Position numbers and translations under genes: made by a program
The notes under the pieces: generated by a model
Seen by the model: only the letters and a program-made list of their open reading frames with translations
The model's database searches: none
Told to the model about the DNA's origin: nothing
Shown: positions 1-8,918 of the stretch, piece by piece
Numbering within the stretch: the stretch's first letter is position 1
Layout: each line of letters begins with the position of its first letter
Assembly (NCBI RefSeq): GCF_001441535.1
Contig: NZ_LMAU01000003.1
Location: 434,001-498,000, forward strand
Length of the DNA: 64,000 nt
Direction: 5' to 3'
From: Tsuneonella troitsensis
GTDB lineage: Bacteria > Pseudomonadota > Alphaproteobacteria > Sphingomonadales > Sphingomonadaceae

Positions 1-152
1 TCGGCGGCGCGATCTTCGATGCGCACGCGCTCGGGGCCAATTTCCTGCTGATCCTGATCGCGCTCCATGTTGCCGGAGCGCTGAAGCACACGTTCTTCGA
101 CAAGGATGGCAACCTGTGGCGTATCCTGCCTTTCGGCACGCCGAAGGCCTGA
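1..152 (+). CDS. Cytochrome b561 family protein, C-terminal fragment
   Basis: This is the 3' end of a gene cut by the window edge; reading begins at base 3. The visible tail has a hydrophobic helix (ANFLLILIALHVAGALKH) and ends in FFDKDGNLWRILPFGTPKA. This resembles the last transmembrane helix and the cytoplasmic tail of b561-type diheme cytochromes, with the histidine in the helix as a plausible haem ligand. Such proteins pass electrons from quinol across the inner membrane. Only about 50 residues are visible, so the family call rests on a short stretch. A strong hairpin follows immediately. Confidence 0.6.
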   Translation, partial: GGAIFDAHALGANFLLILIALHVAGALKHTFFDKDGNLWRILPFGTPKA

Positions 153-164
153 GCCAACGAAACA

Positions 165-205
165 GGACCCCCGTCGGCACAGGGCCGGCGGGGGTCCATT
201 TCTCC
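165..205 (+). terminator. Intrinsic terminator after the b561 gene
   Basis: A 14-bp stem (165-178 with 184-197, one G-T wobble) closes a 5-nt loop, and ATTTCTCC follows. It starts 13 nt after the b561 stop codon. The T-run is short and interrupted, but stem strength and position fit a rho-independent terminator. Confidence 0.7.
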
Positions 206-249
206 GGTCGGATCGTTCGGGCAGGCCACTCAATCCCGCCCGGACAACC

Positions 250-1266
250 TCACCAGAAGAAGTCGTAGATCACGTCGACCACTTCGCCGCTGTAGATATC
301 TACCAGCAACGCATCGTCGTAGTACCGCACCCAGCGATAGGGGCCGTAAGCTTCCGGCAGGCGATACTGCCACGCGTCGTTGATCCAGTAGCGGCTACCG
401 AAGAACACGCTGCCAAGGCGGAAGCCGATGCTCAGCCGGCTATAGCGATAATTGCTGTAGGGCGCGTAGTAGCGACCCAGCCGGTAGAGGTTCCGGTTGG
501 AACTGCGATACTGGTACCAGTTGTAGCGATTGTCCCGGCGCCAGTCGTTGCTCCACCGACGATAGTCGCCCGAATAGCGGCGCTGGCCGTCGCGATAGTT
601 GTCGGTGCGCACCCCGTCGCGATATCCGCTGCGATAGGCGTTCTGGGTCTGGCGCCGATCCTGCCTGTTATCGACCGTCCGACCGTCGCGATAACCGTCG
701 CGGTAGGTGCGGTTGCGCGAGGTATCGCCATAGCTGCGATTGCGCTCCCACGTGTTGGTGCCGGACGAACGGTCGCGATCGCGGCTCCAGTCTCGCGAAG
801 AAGTCTGACGAGCGGCGGCCTGCGCACGCGCTTGTGCCTGCGCCTGCTGCGCTTCGGCCTGGGCACGGGCGGCGCGCGCCTGGCCCCAGTCGTTGCTGGT
901 ATTGCCGCGCTGGTTCCATTCGCGGCCCTGGCGTTCGGCCCCGGTCGCGCTGCGGTTGTCGCCGCGATTCCACTCCCGACCGCTGCGGGTCGGCGCCTGG
1001 GCACGGGCTTGGGCCTGAACCGGCGGCGCCTGATAGGTACGCTGCTGGCGTTGCTGTGGCGCGGCTTGTTGACGCTGTTGCGGCGCGGCCTGCTGGCGCT
1101 GGGCCCGCATGGTCTGCCGCGCCTCGCGCGCCTGCTGGCGAGCTTCGCTGCGGTCGGTACCGTCGCGGCGCTCCTGCGCAGCAACCGGCGCGGATATTGC
1201 GCCAAGCGTGGCTGCGGCGACCAGTGCCGACGCCCCGCATGCGCGCAGGATGGACTTCAAATTCAT
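250..1266 (-). CDS. RcnB family secreted protein, Arg/Gln-rich
   Basis: About 338 residues. I start at the ATG at 1266 rather than 1299 because it gives a clean signal peptide (MNLKSILRACGASALVAAAT... ending APVAAQ) and a GGAG 8 nt upstream. The first two thirds of the mature protein are low-complexity and rich in Gln, Arg, Ala, Asp and Tyr, with repeated RQQ, YRDG and WNRG blocks. The last ~60 residues form the recognisable domain: a basic/aromatic strand region, then WRYYDDALLVDIYSGEVVDVI-like sequence typical of RcnB (PF11776). In E. coli RcnB is a small periplasmic protein affecting nickel and cobalt homeostasis. Here the long disordered extension is lineage-specific, and a metal role is only inferred from the family name. 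Confidence 0.75.
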   Translation of the reverse strand: MNLKSILRACGASALVAAATLGAISAPVAAQERRDGTDRSEARQQAREARQTMRAQRQQAAPQQRQQAAPQQRQQRTYQAPPVQAQARAQAPTRSGREWNRGDNRSATGAERQGREWNQRGNTSNDWGQARAARAQAEAQQAQAQARAQAAARQTSSRDWSRDRDRSSGTNTWERNRSYGDTSRNRTYRDGYRDGRTVDNRQDRRQTQNAYRSGYRDGVRTDNYRDGQRRYSGDYRRWSNDWRRDNRYNWYQYRSSNRNLYRLGRYYAPYSNYRYSRLSIGFRLGSVFFGSRYWINDAWQYRLPEAYGPYRWVRYYDDALLVDIYSGEVVDVIYDFFW

Positions 1267-1404
1267 TGGGCGCACTCCGTCCAAGAACCGCCCCACCACC
1301 TGCGGATCGTGTTTAACGACTCGCCAACTAGTTCAGGTTGGCTGTCGCAAGTCTGAATGGGCTGAGGGCATGTCACACTTGTCACACTGTCCAGAGGACT
1401 TTGT

Positions 1405-1496
1405 GTCGCCTTGGGCCTGGTGCCGTCACCTTGTGAGGACGCGACGTCACTTTGCGATGCATTGGTGTCGCCTTGTGAGCGGGGGGTGTCGCCTTG
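1405..1496. repeat. Degenerate 21-bp tandem repeat in the rcnB-azoR gap
   Basis: Five copies of a GTCGCCTTG-like core start at 1405, 1425, 1446, 1467 and 1488, so the period is 20-21 bp. Three cores are identical and two differ (GTCACCTTG, GTCACTTTG). Two GTCACACTT/G copies lie just before, at 1372 and 1381. The array occupies the 325-nt gap 1267-1591 upstream of the RcnB-like gene. Apart from the rcnB promoter region and a TTTCCTACA on the minus strand at 1580-1572, I see nothing else in that gap. Confidence 0.6.
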
Positions 1497-1591
1497 CGAG
1501 GCCGTGCGGCCGGAAACGACGAATGGGGTGCGGTGGTTGGCCATGAATGCACAATGCCACCGCCGCACCCTTGTAGGAAAGACTAGCGAGG

Positions 1592-2170
1592 TCAGGCGAC
1601 CGGGCAGGCGGCGCCAATCTCGCGCACGGCGCGGTGTGCCGCTTCGAGCGCCGCGGCGCGCGGTTCGTCGCCCAGCGCCAGCCCTTCCGCGATCACGAAC
1701 TGCGGGACGGTGATGCCGATGAAGGCAAGGGCGTCGGTCAGGTAGCGTTCGGCGTGCTCGATCCCGCGCTGGGCGGTGCCGTGTCCATATAGGCCACCTC
1801 GCGCCAGCGCGACGATCACCTTCTTGCCGCCCGCAAGCCCCTCGGACCCGGTGTCGGTATAGCGGAACGTTTCGCCCGCGATCAGCACGCGGTCGATCCA
1901 CGCCTTGAGCTGCGAGGGAATCGTAAAGTTGTACATCGGCGCGCCGATCACGACGACGTCCGCCGCCTTGAACTCCGCCAGAACCTCGGCGGACTGGGGC
2001 GTGCCGAAGCCGGGAAGGGTCAGGTGGTCGAGCGGATCGGCAACGAGATCGCGGTAGGTCACGGCCGCAGCCGGGTCCGCATCGGTCAACTCGCGCACGA
2101 TCGCGGCGCTGAGCGCGCGGCTCGCGGAGTTGTCGCCGGTGATGCTGGAATCGAGGTGAAGGATGTTCAT
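1592..2170 (-). CDS. azoR: FMN-dependent NADH:quinone oxidoreductase / azoreductase
   Basis: 192 residues from the ATG at 2170, which has AGGAG five bases upstream; the longer frame to 2224 adds an unrelated leader. The flavodoxin-like fold is recognisable: N-terminal MNILHLDSSITGDNSASRAL (phosphate-binding loop for FMN), then VVVIGAPMYNFTIPSQLKAW around residues 72-91, the classic FMN-contact motif of AzoR. The family uses NADH for two-electron reduction of quinones and azo compounds and protects the cytosol from thiol-reactive quinones. It is divergent from an HxlR regulator, the standard arrangement for quinone- or electrophile-induced control, and palindromic sites lie between the two. 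Confidence 0.9.
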   Translation of the reverse strand: MNILHLDSSITGDNSASRALSAAIVRELTDADPAAAVTYRDLVADPLDHLTLPGFGTPQSAEVLAEFKAADVVVIGAPMYNFTIPSQLKAWIDRVLIAGETFRYTDTGSEGLAGGKKVIVALARGGLYGHGTAQRGIEHAERYLTDALAFIGITVPQFVIAEGLALGDEPRAAALEAAHRAVREIGAACPVA

Positions 2171-2184
2171 GGTGGCTCCTGGTG

Positions 2185-2227
2185 AGTGGTCACAAATCTT
2201 GACCAGCACCAGATAAGTGACCACTTA
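2185..2227. promoter_or_regulatory. Putative HxlR operators between azoR and hxlR
   Basis: Bases 2214-2227 form a perfect palindrome, TAAGTG-AC-CACTTA. A related inverted copy AGTGGTCAC lies at 2185-2193, facing GTGACCACT at 2217-2225, with centres about 32 bp (three helical turns) apart. Dyads of this kind are typical targets of MarR/HxlR winged-helix dimers. The sites sit in the 100-bp divergent promoter, so they could control both genes. Confidence 0.65.
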
Positions 2228-2270
2228 CTACCTGCAAGAACGCAAATTTTCCTGACCAGGTCACACGGAT

Positions 2271-2663
2271 ATGACTGATACCCCTCACCCCCACGCCGAC
2301 CCGGACTGCCGCGCGGTGAGCGAACTGCTCAGCCGCGTCGGCGACAAGTGGACTGTGCTGATCGTCAAGGCGCTTGAGGCGAAGCCCCGGGGCCGTGGGT
2401 GCCGCTTCAACGAACTGAAGCGCGAAGTGGGCGGCATCAGCCAACAGATGCTGACCCGCACGCTGCGCACGCTGGAGCGCGACGGCATGGTCGCCCGCAC
2501 CGTGCACCATACCGTCCCCCCGTCGGTCGAATACGCGCTGACGGACCTCGGCCACTCGCTCGCCGTACCGGTGATGGCGCTGGCCGACTGGACCTTTGCT
2601 CACCTGCCGCAGATCCATGCGAACAGGGCGGCGTATGATGGCGCGTTGGGAGAAGCCGCTTAG
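2271..2663 (+). CDS. HxlR family winged-helix transcriptional regulator
   Basis: 130 residues. The HxlR core is plain: a conserved cysteine in DPDCRAVSELLSRVGDKWTV (residues 11-30), then RFNELKREVGGISQQMLTRT and the wing region LERDGMVARTVHHTVPPSVEY. The family binds DNA as dimers, and many members sense quinones, diamide or aldehydes through the N-terminal cysteine, matched here by the Cys just before AVSELL. It is transcribed divergently from the azoreductase, so the likely role is a redox-responsive repressor of azoR and of itself. Residues 1-12 (DTPHPHADPD) are His-rich. Confidence 0.88.
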   Translation: MTDTPHPHADPDCRAVSELLSRVGDKWTVLIVKALEAKPRGRGCRFNELKREVGGISQQMLTRTLRTLERDGMVARTVHHTVPPSVEYALTDLGHSLAVPVMALADWTFAHLPQIHANRAAYDGALGEAA

Positions 2664-2784
2664 CGCTGGCGCGCACGAAACCCAGGCTTTGGAGCGTTCT
2701 TTACGCTTGAGCGAATCTGTGCAAACTTCGCTGAACCAGAATAATCGCGGGTCGTTTCGGTGTTCACCTTGAGGGGGGAAGGGC

Positions 2785-3996
2785 ATGAAACTTGCGATCC
2801 TCGCGAGCGCGGTCGCGCTTGCGGTAACGAGCATACCGGCGAAGGCCGATGTCGTCAGCGACTGGGCCGAATTGCAAACGATGGCCGACAGGGCGCAGGA
2901 CAATCCTTCGGCTCCGTACGACCCGGCAAGCATGGCGGCATTCGGCCGCCTTTCGCTCGCTATGTTCGAGGCTGCGAATGCGGCCGACCCCAGATACGCG
3001 TCGTATCTCGGAATCAAACCGGTTCGCGCGGGAACCTCGGTCGACGCGGCAGTGGCGTCCGCCGCCCACGCGGTCCTTAGTTCGCTCTATCCCGGCAAGA
3101 CCAAGGACTTCGATGATGCCCTGACGCTCGCGCTCGACCGGGTTCCGGAAGGTCGGGCGAGAGAAGACGGGATCGCACTCGGAAAGGCGACCGCCAAGGC
3201 AGCGCTCGAACGAGGCGGCTGGGACGACAAGGCAAAGATGTCGTACTACCGACCGACGGGTCCCGCCGGGCGCTGGGCACCCAGCAACGTGCCGTTTCCG
3301 CCCGAGATGTCCGCCGGCAAACCCTGGTTCCTGAAGAGCATCGACCAGTTCCGCATCGCCGACCCGGTTGCGCTCGACAGCGCGGCATGGGCCGCTTCGT
3401 TCGACGAGGTGAAGCGCAAGGGCGCGCGTGAGAGCAAGGAGCGCACGCCGGCCGAGACGCTCAAGGCGCGGTTCTGGGCGTTCTACGAATTCGATCCCGT
3501 GCTGCGCCAGATAGCCAGCCAGCCAGGGCGCAGCATCGTCCAGAACGCGCGCATGTATGCCCTGTTCTCGATGGCGGCCGATGACCTCACCCTCGTCATG
3601 GCTGAAGGCAAAATGCACCACATGTTTTGGCGACCGATCAACGCGATACGGACGGCCGATCAGGACGGGAACGACGCGACCGAGATGGACGCGTCATGGG
3701 TTCCGCTGTTGAGCACGCCCAATCAACCGGAATATCCCTGCGGACACTGCATGTTCGCCAGCCTCAGCTCGACAATACTATCCGCTGAAGGCGTTCCACC
3801 TGCCGGCTACGCCTTCACCACGGAACGCATGCCCGCAGTCCGGATAACCGTCCCCGACCTGGCAACTTATGCGCGCGAGGTATCTTATTCGCGGATACTT
3901 GCGGGCGTCCACTTCCGGGCGACCAACGACATAAGCGACGAACTCGGCCGCAATGTCGCCCGCTACGCGATGGAGCGCTTCGCTCTACCGCTGTAG
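2785..3996 (+). CDS. Vanadium haloperoxidase / PAP2-fold secreted protein
   Basis: 403 residues with a signal peptide (MKLAILASAVALAVTSIPAKA). The three conserved elements of the vanadium haloperoxidase/type 2 phosphatidic acid phosphatase fold are present in order: K276-x6-R283-P284 (KMHHMFWRP), a P-x-G-H box at 318-321, and S369-R370-x5-H376 (SRILAGVH). These residues hold vanadate or phosphate, and the last histidine is the covalent ligand or nucleophile. The serine of PSGH is replaced, giving PCGHC. The protein is expected in the periplasm; the substrate (halide oxidation or phosphomonoester hydrolysis) cannot be told from sequence. It has its own promoter region behind hxlR and converges with ettA. 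Confidence 0.8.
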   Translation: MKLAILASAVALAVTSIPAKADVVSDWAELQTMADRAQDNPSAPYDPASMAAFGRLSLAMFEAANAADPRYASYLGIKPVRAGTSVDAAVASAAHAVLSSLYPGKTKDFDDALTLALDRVPEGRAREDGIALGKATAKAALERGGWDDKAKMSYYRPTGPAGRWAPSNVPFPPEMSAGKPWFLKSIDQFRIADPVALDSAAWAASFDEVKRKGARESKERTPAETLKARFWAFYEFDPVLRQIASQPGRSIVQNARMYALFSMAADDLTLVMAEGKMHHMFWRPINAIRTADQDGNDATEMDASWVPLLSTPNQPEYPCGHCMFASLSSTILSAEGVPPAGYAFTTERMPAVRITVPDLATYAREVSYSRILAGVHFRATNDISDELGRNVARYAMERFALPL

Positions 3997-4006
3997 CTGC
4001 GACAGG

Positions 4007-5680
<1,674 letters not shown>

Positions 5681-5830
5681 CGGTCGGTCCTTCGGGTGTC
5701 CGGGAAGTGTCTGGAATTGGCGCGCAGATAGGGGCTGGAGCGGCGCGGGGCAAGCCGGATGCGGGGCCGCACGCGGCCACCCCCTTCATTGCGCGTGCAA
5801 GTCGGCTCGAATGCGACTAGGGGGCGCGCC

Positions 5831-7573
5831 ATGCCCTATTCCAGCCTCCCTCCCGTCCTCGCCGGCGCCCTGACCGCGCGCGGCTATCTCGAACCCACTC
5901 CGGTGCAGGCCGCCGTCATCGCGCCCGAGGCCGAGGGACGCGACATGGTCGTCTCCGCGCAGACCGGATCGGGCAAGACCGTCGCCTTCGGCCTCGCCAT
6001 GGCGAGCGAGCTGCTCACCTCCGAAGGCACCGCGGTCCCCGGCGGCCAGCCGCTGGCGCTGGTGATCGCGCCGACCCGCGAGCTGGCGCTGCAGGTCAGC
6101 CGGGAATTGGTCTGGCTCTACGGCGCGGCGGGCGTGCGCGTGGCGACGTGCGTGGGCGGGATGGACCCGTCCAAGGAACGCCGCGCCCTGCGCGATGGTC
6201 CGCAGGTCGTCGTCGGCACCCCCGGGCGCCTGCGCGACCACCTCGAACGCGGCGCCCTCGACCTCACCGCCCTGCGCGCCGTCGTGCTCGACGAGGCGGA
6301 CGAGATGCTCGACATGGGCTTTCGCGAGGACCTCGAGGAAATCCTCGACGGCACGCCCGATACGCGCCGCACGTTGCTGTTCTCGGCCACGATGCCGCCC
6401 GCCATCGCCCAACTCGCCAAGCGCTACCAGCGCGATGCGCTGCGCATCTCGACCGTGGGCGACGATCGCGGACACGGCGACATCACCTACCAGGCGGTCA
6501 CTGTCGGCCCGGCCGAGATCGGCCACGCGGTGGTCAACCTGCTGCGCTTCCACGAAGCCGAAACCGCGATGCTGTTCTGCGCCACGCGCGAGAACGTGCG
6601 CCGGTTGCACGCCATCCTGCAGGAACGCGGCTTCGCGGTTGTCTCGTTGTCGGGCGAGCATTCGCAATCGGAACGCAACCAGGCGCTCCAGGCCCTGCGC
6701 GACCGGCGCGTCCGGGTTTGCGTTGCGACCGACGTCGCGGCGCGCGGGATCGATCTTCCGACGCTGAGCCTCGTCGTCCACGTCGAGCTGCCGCGCGATG
6801 CGGAAACGCTGCAGCACCGTTCGGGTCGCACGGGCCGCGCGGGCAAGAAGGGCACCGCCGTGCTCATCGTGCCCTACAACCGCCGCCGCCGGGTCGAATC
6901 GATGCTGCGCGGCGCGCGGATCGAGGCCGAGTGGATTTCCGCCCCGACCGCCGAGGCGATCCGCATCAACGATCGCCAGCGGCTGCTCGATGCGCTGCTC
7001 GCCCCCGCCGAATTCGACGACGAGGACCGCGCGCTCGCCGCCGAATTGCTCGGCCAGCGCAGCCCGGAGGATATCGCCGCAGCGCTCGTCCGCTCGCACC
7101 GCGCCGCGATGCCGGCGGTGGAAGAGCTGACCGAGAACACCCCCGAAGCGCGTCAGGCCGACCAGCAGCAGCGGCACCGCGCCGGGTTCGACGACGTGGT
7201 GTGGTTCCGGATGGACGTGGGCCGACGCCAGAATGCAGACCCGCGCTGGATCCTGCCGCTGCTCTGCCGCCGCGGGCACATCACCCGCAACGAAGTCGGT
7301 GCGATCCGCATCGCCGCCAACGAAACCCACTTCCAGATACCGCGTGCGATCGCCGATCGGTTCGTTTCGGCTGTCCAGCGCACGGCGGGCAGCGAGGATG
7401 GCGGCGACGTCGCCATCGAAGTCTCACCCGAGACGCCGCGCGATACCGCCCGCCAGAACCGCCAGAGCCGCACCGGCAACGATACGCGCCCGCGTCCCGT
7501 CCAGTCCGCCGGCGGTGAAGGCAAGAAGCCCTGGCACAAGAAGCCGCATCGCAAGGGCCCCAAGCCGCGGTAG
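5831..7573 (+). CDS. DEAD-box RNA helicase with DbpA-type RNA-binding domain
   Basis: 580 residues from the ATG at 5831, preceded by AGGGGGC; the upstream frame to 5759 is not helicase-like. Motifs run in order: Q motif (GYLEPTPVQ), Walker A AQTGSGKT at 43-50, PTREL, GTPGR, LDEADEMLD, FSAT, then the RecA2 motifs ATDVAARGID and HRSGRTGRAG. Residues from roughly 455 (VVWFRMDVGRRQNADPRWIL) match the DbpA/CsdA C-terminal RNA-binding domain, followed by a basic tail ending in HKKPHRKGPKPR. This suggests a role in 50S assembly or cold-stress RNA remodelling. Whether it is DbpA or DeaD cannot be settled here. Confidence 0.93.
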   Translation: MPYSSLPPVLAGALTARGYLEPTPVQAAVIAPEAEGRDMVVSAQTGSGKTVAFGLAMASELLTSEGTAVPGGQPLALVIAPTRELALQVSRELVWLYGAAGVRVATCVGGMDPSKERRALRDGPQVVVGTPGRLRDHLERGALDLTALRAVVLDEADEMLDMGFREDLEEILDGTPDTRRTLLFSATMPPAIAQLAKRYQRDALRISTVGDDRGHGDITYQAVTVGPAEIGHAVVNLLRFHEAETAMLFCATRENVRRLHAILQERGFAVVSLSGEHSQSERNQALQALRDRRVRVCVATDVAARGIDLPTLSLVVHVELPRDAETLQHRSGRTGRAGKKGTAVLIVPYNRRRRVESMLRGARIEAEWISAPTAEAIRINDRQRLLDALLAPAEFDDEDRALAAELLGQRSPEDIAAALVRSHRAAMPAVEELTENTPEARQADQQQRHRAGFDDVVWFRMDVGRRQNADPRWILPLLCRRGHITRNEVGAIRIAANETHFQIPRAIADRFVSAVQRTAGSEDGGDVAIEVSPETPRDTARQNRQSRTGNDTRPRPVQSAGGEGKKPWHKKPHRKGPKPR

Positions 7574-7639
7574 CTCGTGGCTTCGTCGGTCTTTTCGTTC
7601 GGAACGAGGGTCTCGCGCCCGCCCGGGCGGGGGACCGAT

Positions 7640-7716
<77 letters not shown>

Positions 7717-7735
7717 ACCCTGATCGGCCGGCCGG

Positions 7736-7811
7736 TGGTGGGCCCGGCAGGATTCGAACCCGCGACCTAGCCGTTATGAGCGGCCAGCTCTAACCGCTGA
7801 GCTACAGGCCC
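7736..7811 (-). tRNA. tRNA with CAT anticodon, probably tRNA-Ile2
   Basis: A 76-nt cloverleaf with encoded CCA, acceptor GGGCCTG/CGGGCCC (one wobble) and anticodon loop CTCATAA. A CAT anticodon can be elongator Met, initiator Met, or Ile2 (AUA-decoding after TilS lysidine modification). The D-stem/anticodon context AGCTCAGCGGTTAGAGC and the GGTCGC variable region resemble Ile2 more than either Met tRNA. The gene itself is certain; the amino acid identity is not. Confidence 0.9.
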
Positions 7812-7879
7812 TTCCGAAACCGAAAGGCCCCGGCCGGTGCCGCGCTCGGTAGCTATGGTATTGCAGGCTGGCAAGCGGC

Positions 7880-8878
7880 TCATCGCCCGGTGGCTGCAAT
7901 GATGTCCTTCACCGAGGTGGGTTCGATCCCGCGCATCTCGAGATAATCGTACACGCGGTCGAACCAGCCGTAGAGCCGATCCAGGCCCGCCTCGTCGCGG
8001 ACGTACGGCGTGTGGCCTACCGCCAGCGAGGGGCTGTGGAAGCTGAGCACCAGCACGGGCAGCCCGTCGTCGATGGCCATATCGATGCCCTTGATCGCCT
8101 CCCTGGCCGACACGCCTTCGGGCGTCAGGGCAATCCGTTCGAGCAGCCCGAGCCGCGATAACAGACCCGTCAGCCGCGGAATTCCGGCGGCCAGGCGCTG
8201 GATCGCGCGGCCCTGTTTTCGCAGCAGGCCGTGATGCACGGTGGTGAGCGGAAGTTCGAGCAAGGACCGCTCTTCGTCCACCCAGTAGGGTTGGAGCGGG
8301 TGGCGGGTGTAATCGGGCCCGTGCCCCGCGGTATAATCGTAGTTGGCACGCACCGAACTGTCGATCGCCACCCCGGCATCACGCAGCAAGCGTGCGGTTT
8401 CGGACCCCAGTCCATAGCGTCCCGCGCGGTAGATCATGGGCGCCACACCGAACGCTTCGGCGATCCTGTCGCGAAGGAGCAGGAACTTGGCGCGCTCGAG
8501 AAGCGGGGGGAGGTTACCGGCGAAGCTGTTGCGGACCGATACTTCTTCCTCGAACGGCGGGTTGACCCACGGGTGGAGCTGGATTCCCACTTCGGCCCGG
8601 CCATCGCGCACGGCAGCCCCGATGATCTCGACCGCTCCGGGATCGTTAACGATCGGCCAGTCCACCAGATAGACCGGCGAGACGCCGCGATCGTCGCAGA
8701 ACTCCTGGAAGCGCGCGATCGCGGGCAGGTGCGCAAGGCCGTGCCCATCACGGGAGAACGGACCCGACCAGTCGAACTCTTCTTCGGTGTCGACCGTCAG
8801 CAGAACGCGCTGACCGAAATCCGGAGCGAAACGAGCGGTGCGCCCGGGCGGCGGCGGTTCGGTGATCGGCCGGTCCAT
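7880..8878 (-). CDS. WalW-like polysaccharide deacetylase family protein
   Basis: 332 residues with no signal peptide. The NodB-type fold is indicated by LLTVDTEEEFDW (residues 26-37; the Asp pair for metal and catalysis), a QLHPWVNPP motif giving the metal histidine, a YRAGRYGLG arginine motif, and LSFHSPSL near the C-terminus. Within the carbohydrate esterase 4 clan this pattern fits the WalW-type deacetylases found in proteobacterial cell-surface polysaccharide contexts. The gene lies 40 nt downstream of a histidine-kinase-like gene on the same strand, so they probably share a transcript. The substrate is unknown. Confidence 0.8.
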   Translation of the reverse strand: MDRPITEPPPPGRTARFAPDFGQRVLLTVDTEEEFDWSGPFSRDGHGLAHLPAIARFQEFCDDRGVSPVYLVDWPIVNDPGAVEIIGAAVRDGRAEVGIQLHPWVNPPFEEEVSVRNSFAGNLPPLLERAKFLLLRDRIAEAFGVAPMIYRAGRYGLGSETARLLRDAGVAIDSSVRANYDYTAGHGPDYTRHPLQPYWVDEERSLLELPLTTVHHGLLRKQGRAIQRLAAGIPRLTGLLSRLGLLERIALTPEGVSAREAIKGIDMAIDDGLPVLVLSFHSPSLAVGHTPYVRDEAGLDRLYGWFDRVYDYLEMRGIEPTSVKDIIAATGR

Positions 8879-8918
8879 CTCGAAACCCTTGCTGCTGCGG
8901 CACCCATTTCGAACAGGA

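Noticed and set aside
1263-1544. Minus-strand open frame of about 93 codons (MANHRTPF...) with SQGDTxx heptapeptide repeats
   Set aside because: The repeats come from the 21-bp array, the frame runs through the RcnB-like promoter and overlaps its start codon, composition is Ser/Thr/Gln-rich, and no ribosome binding site is clear.
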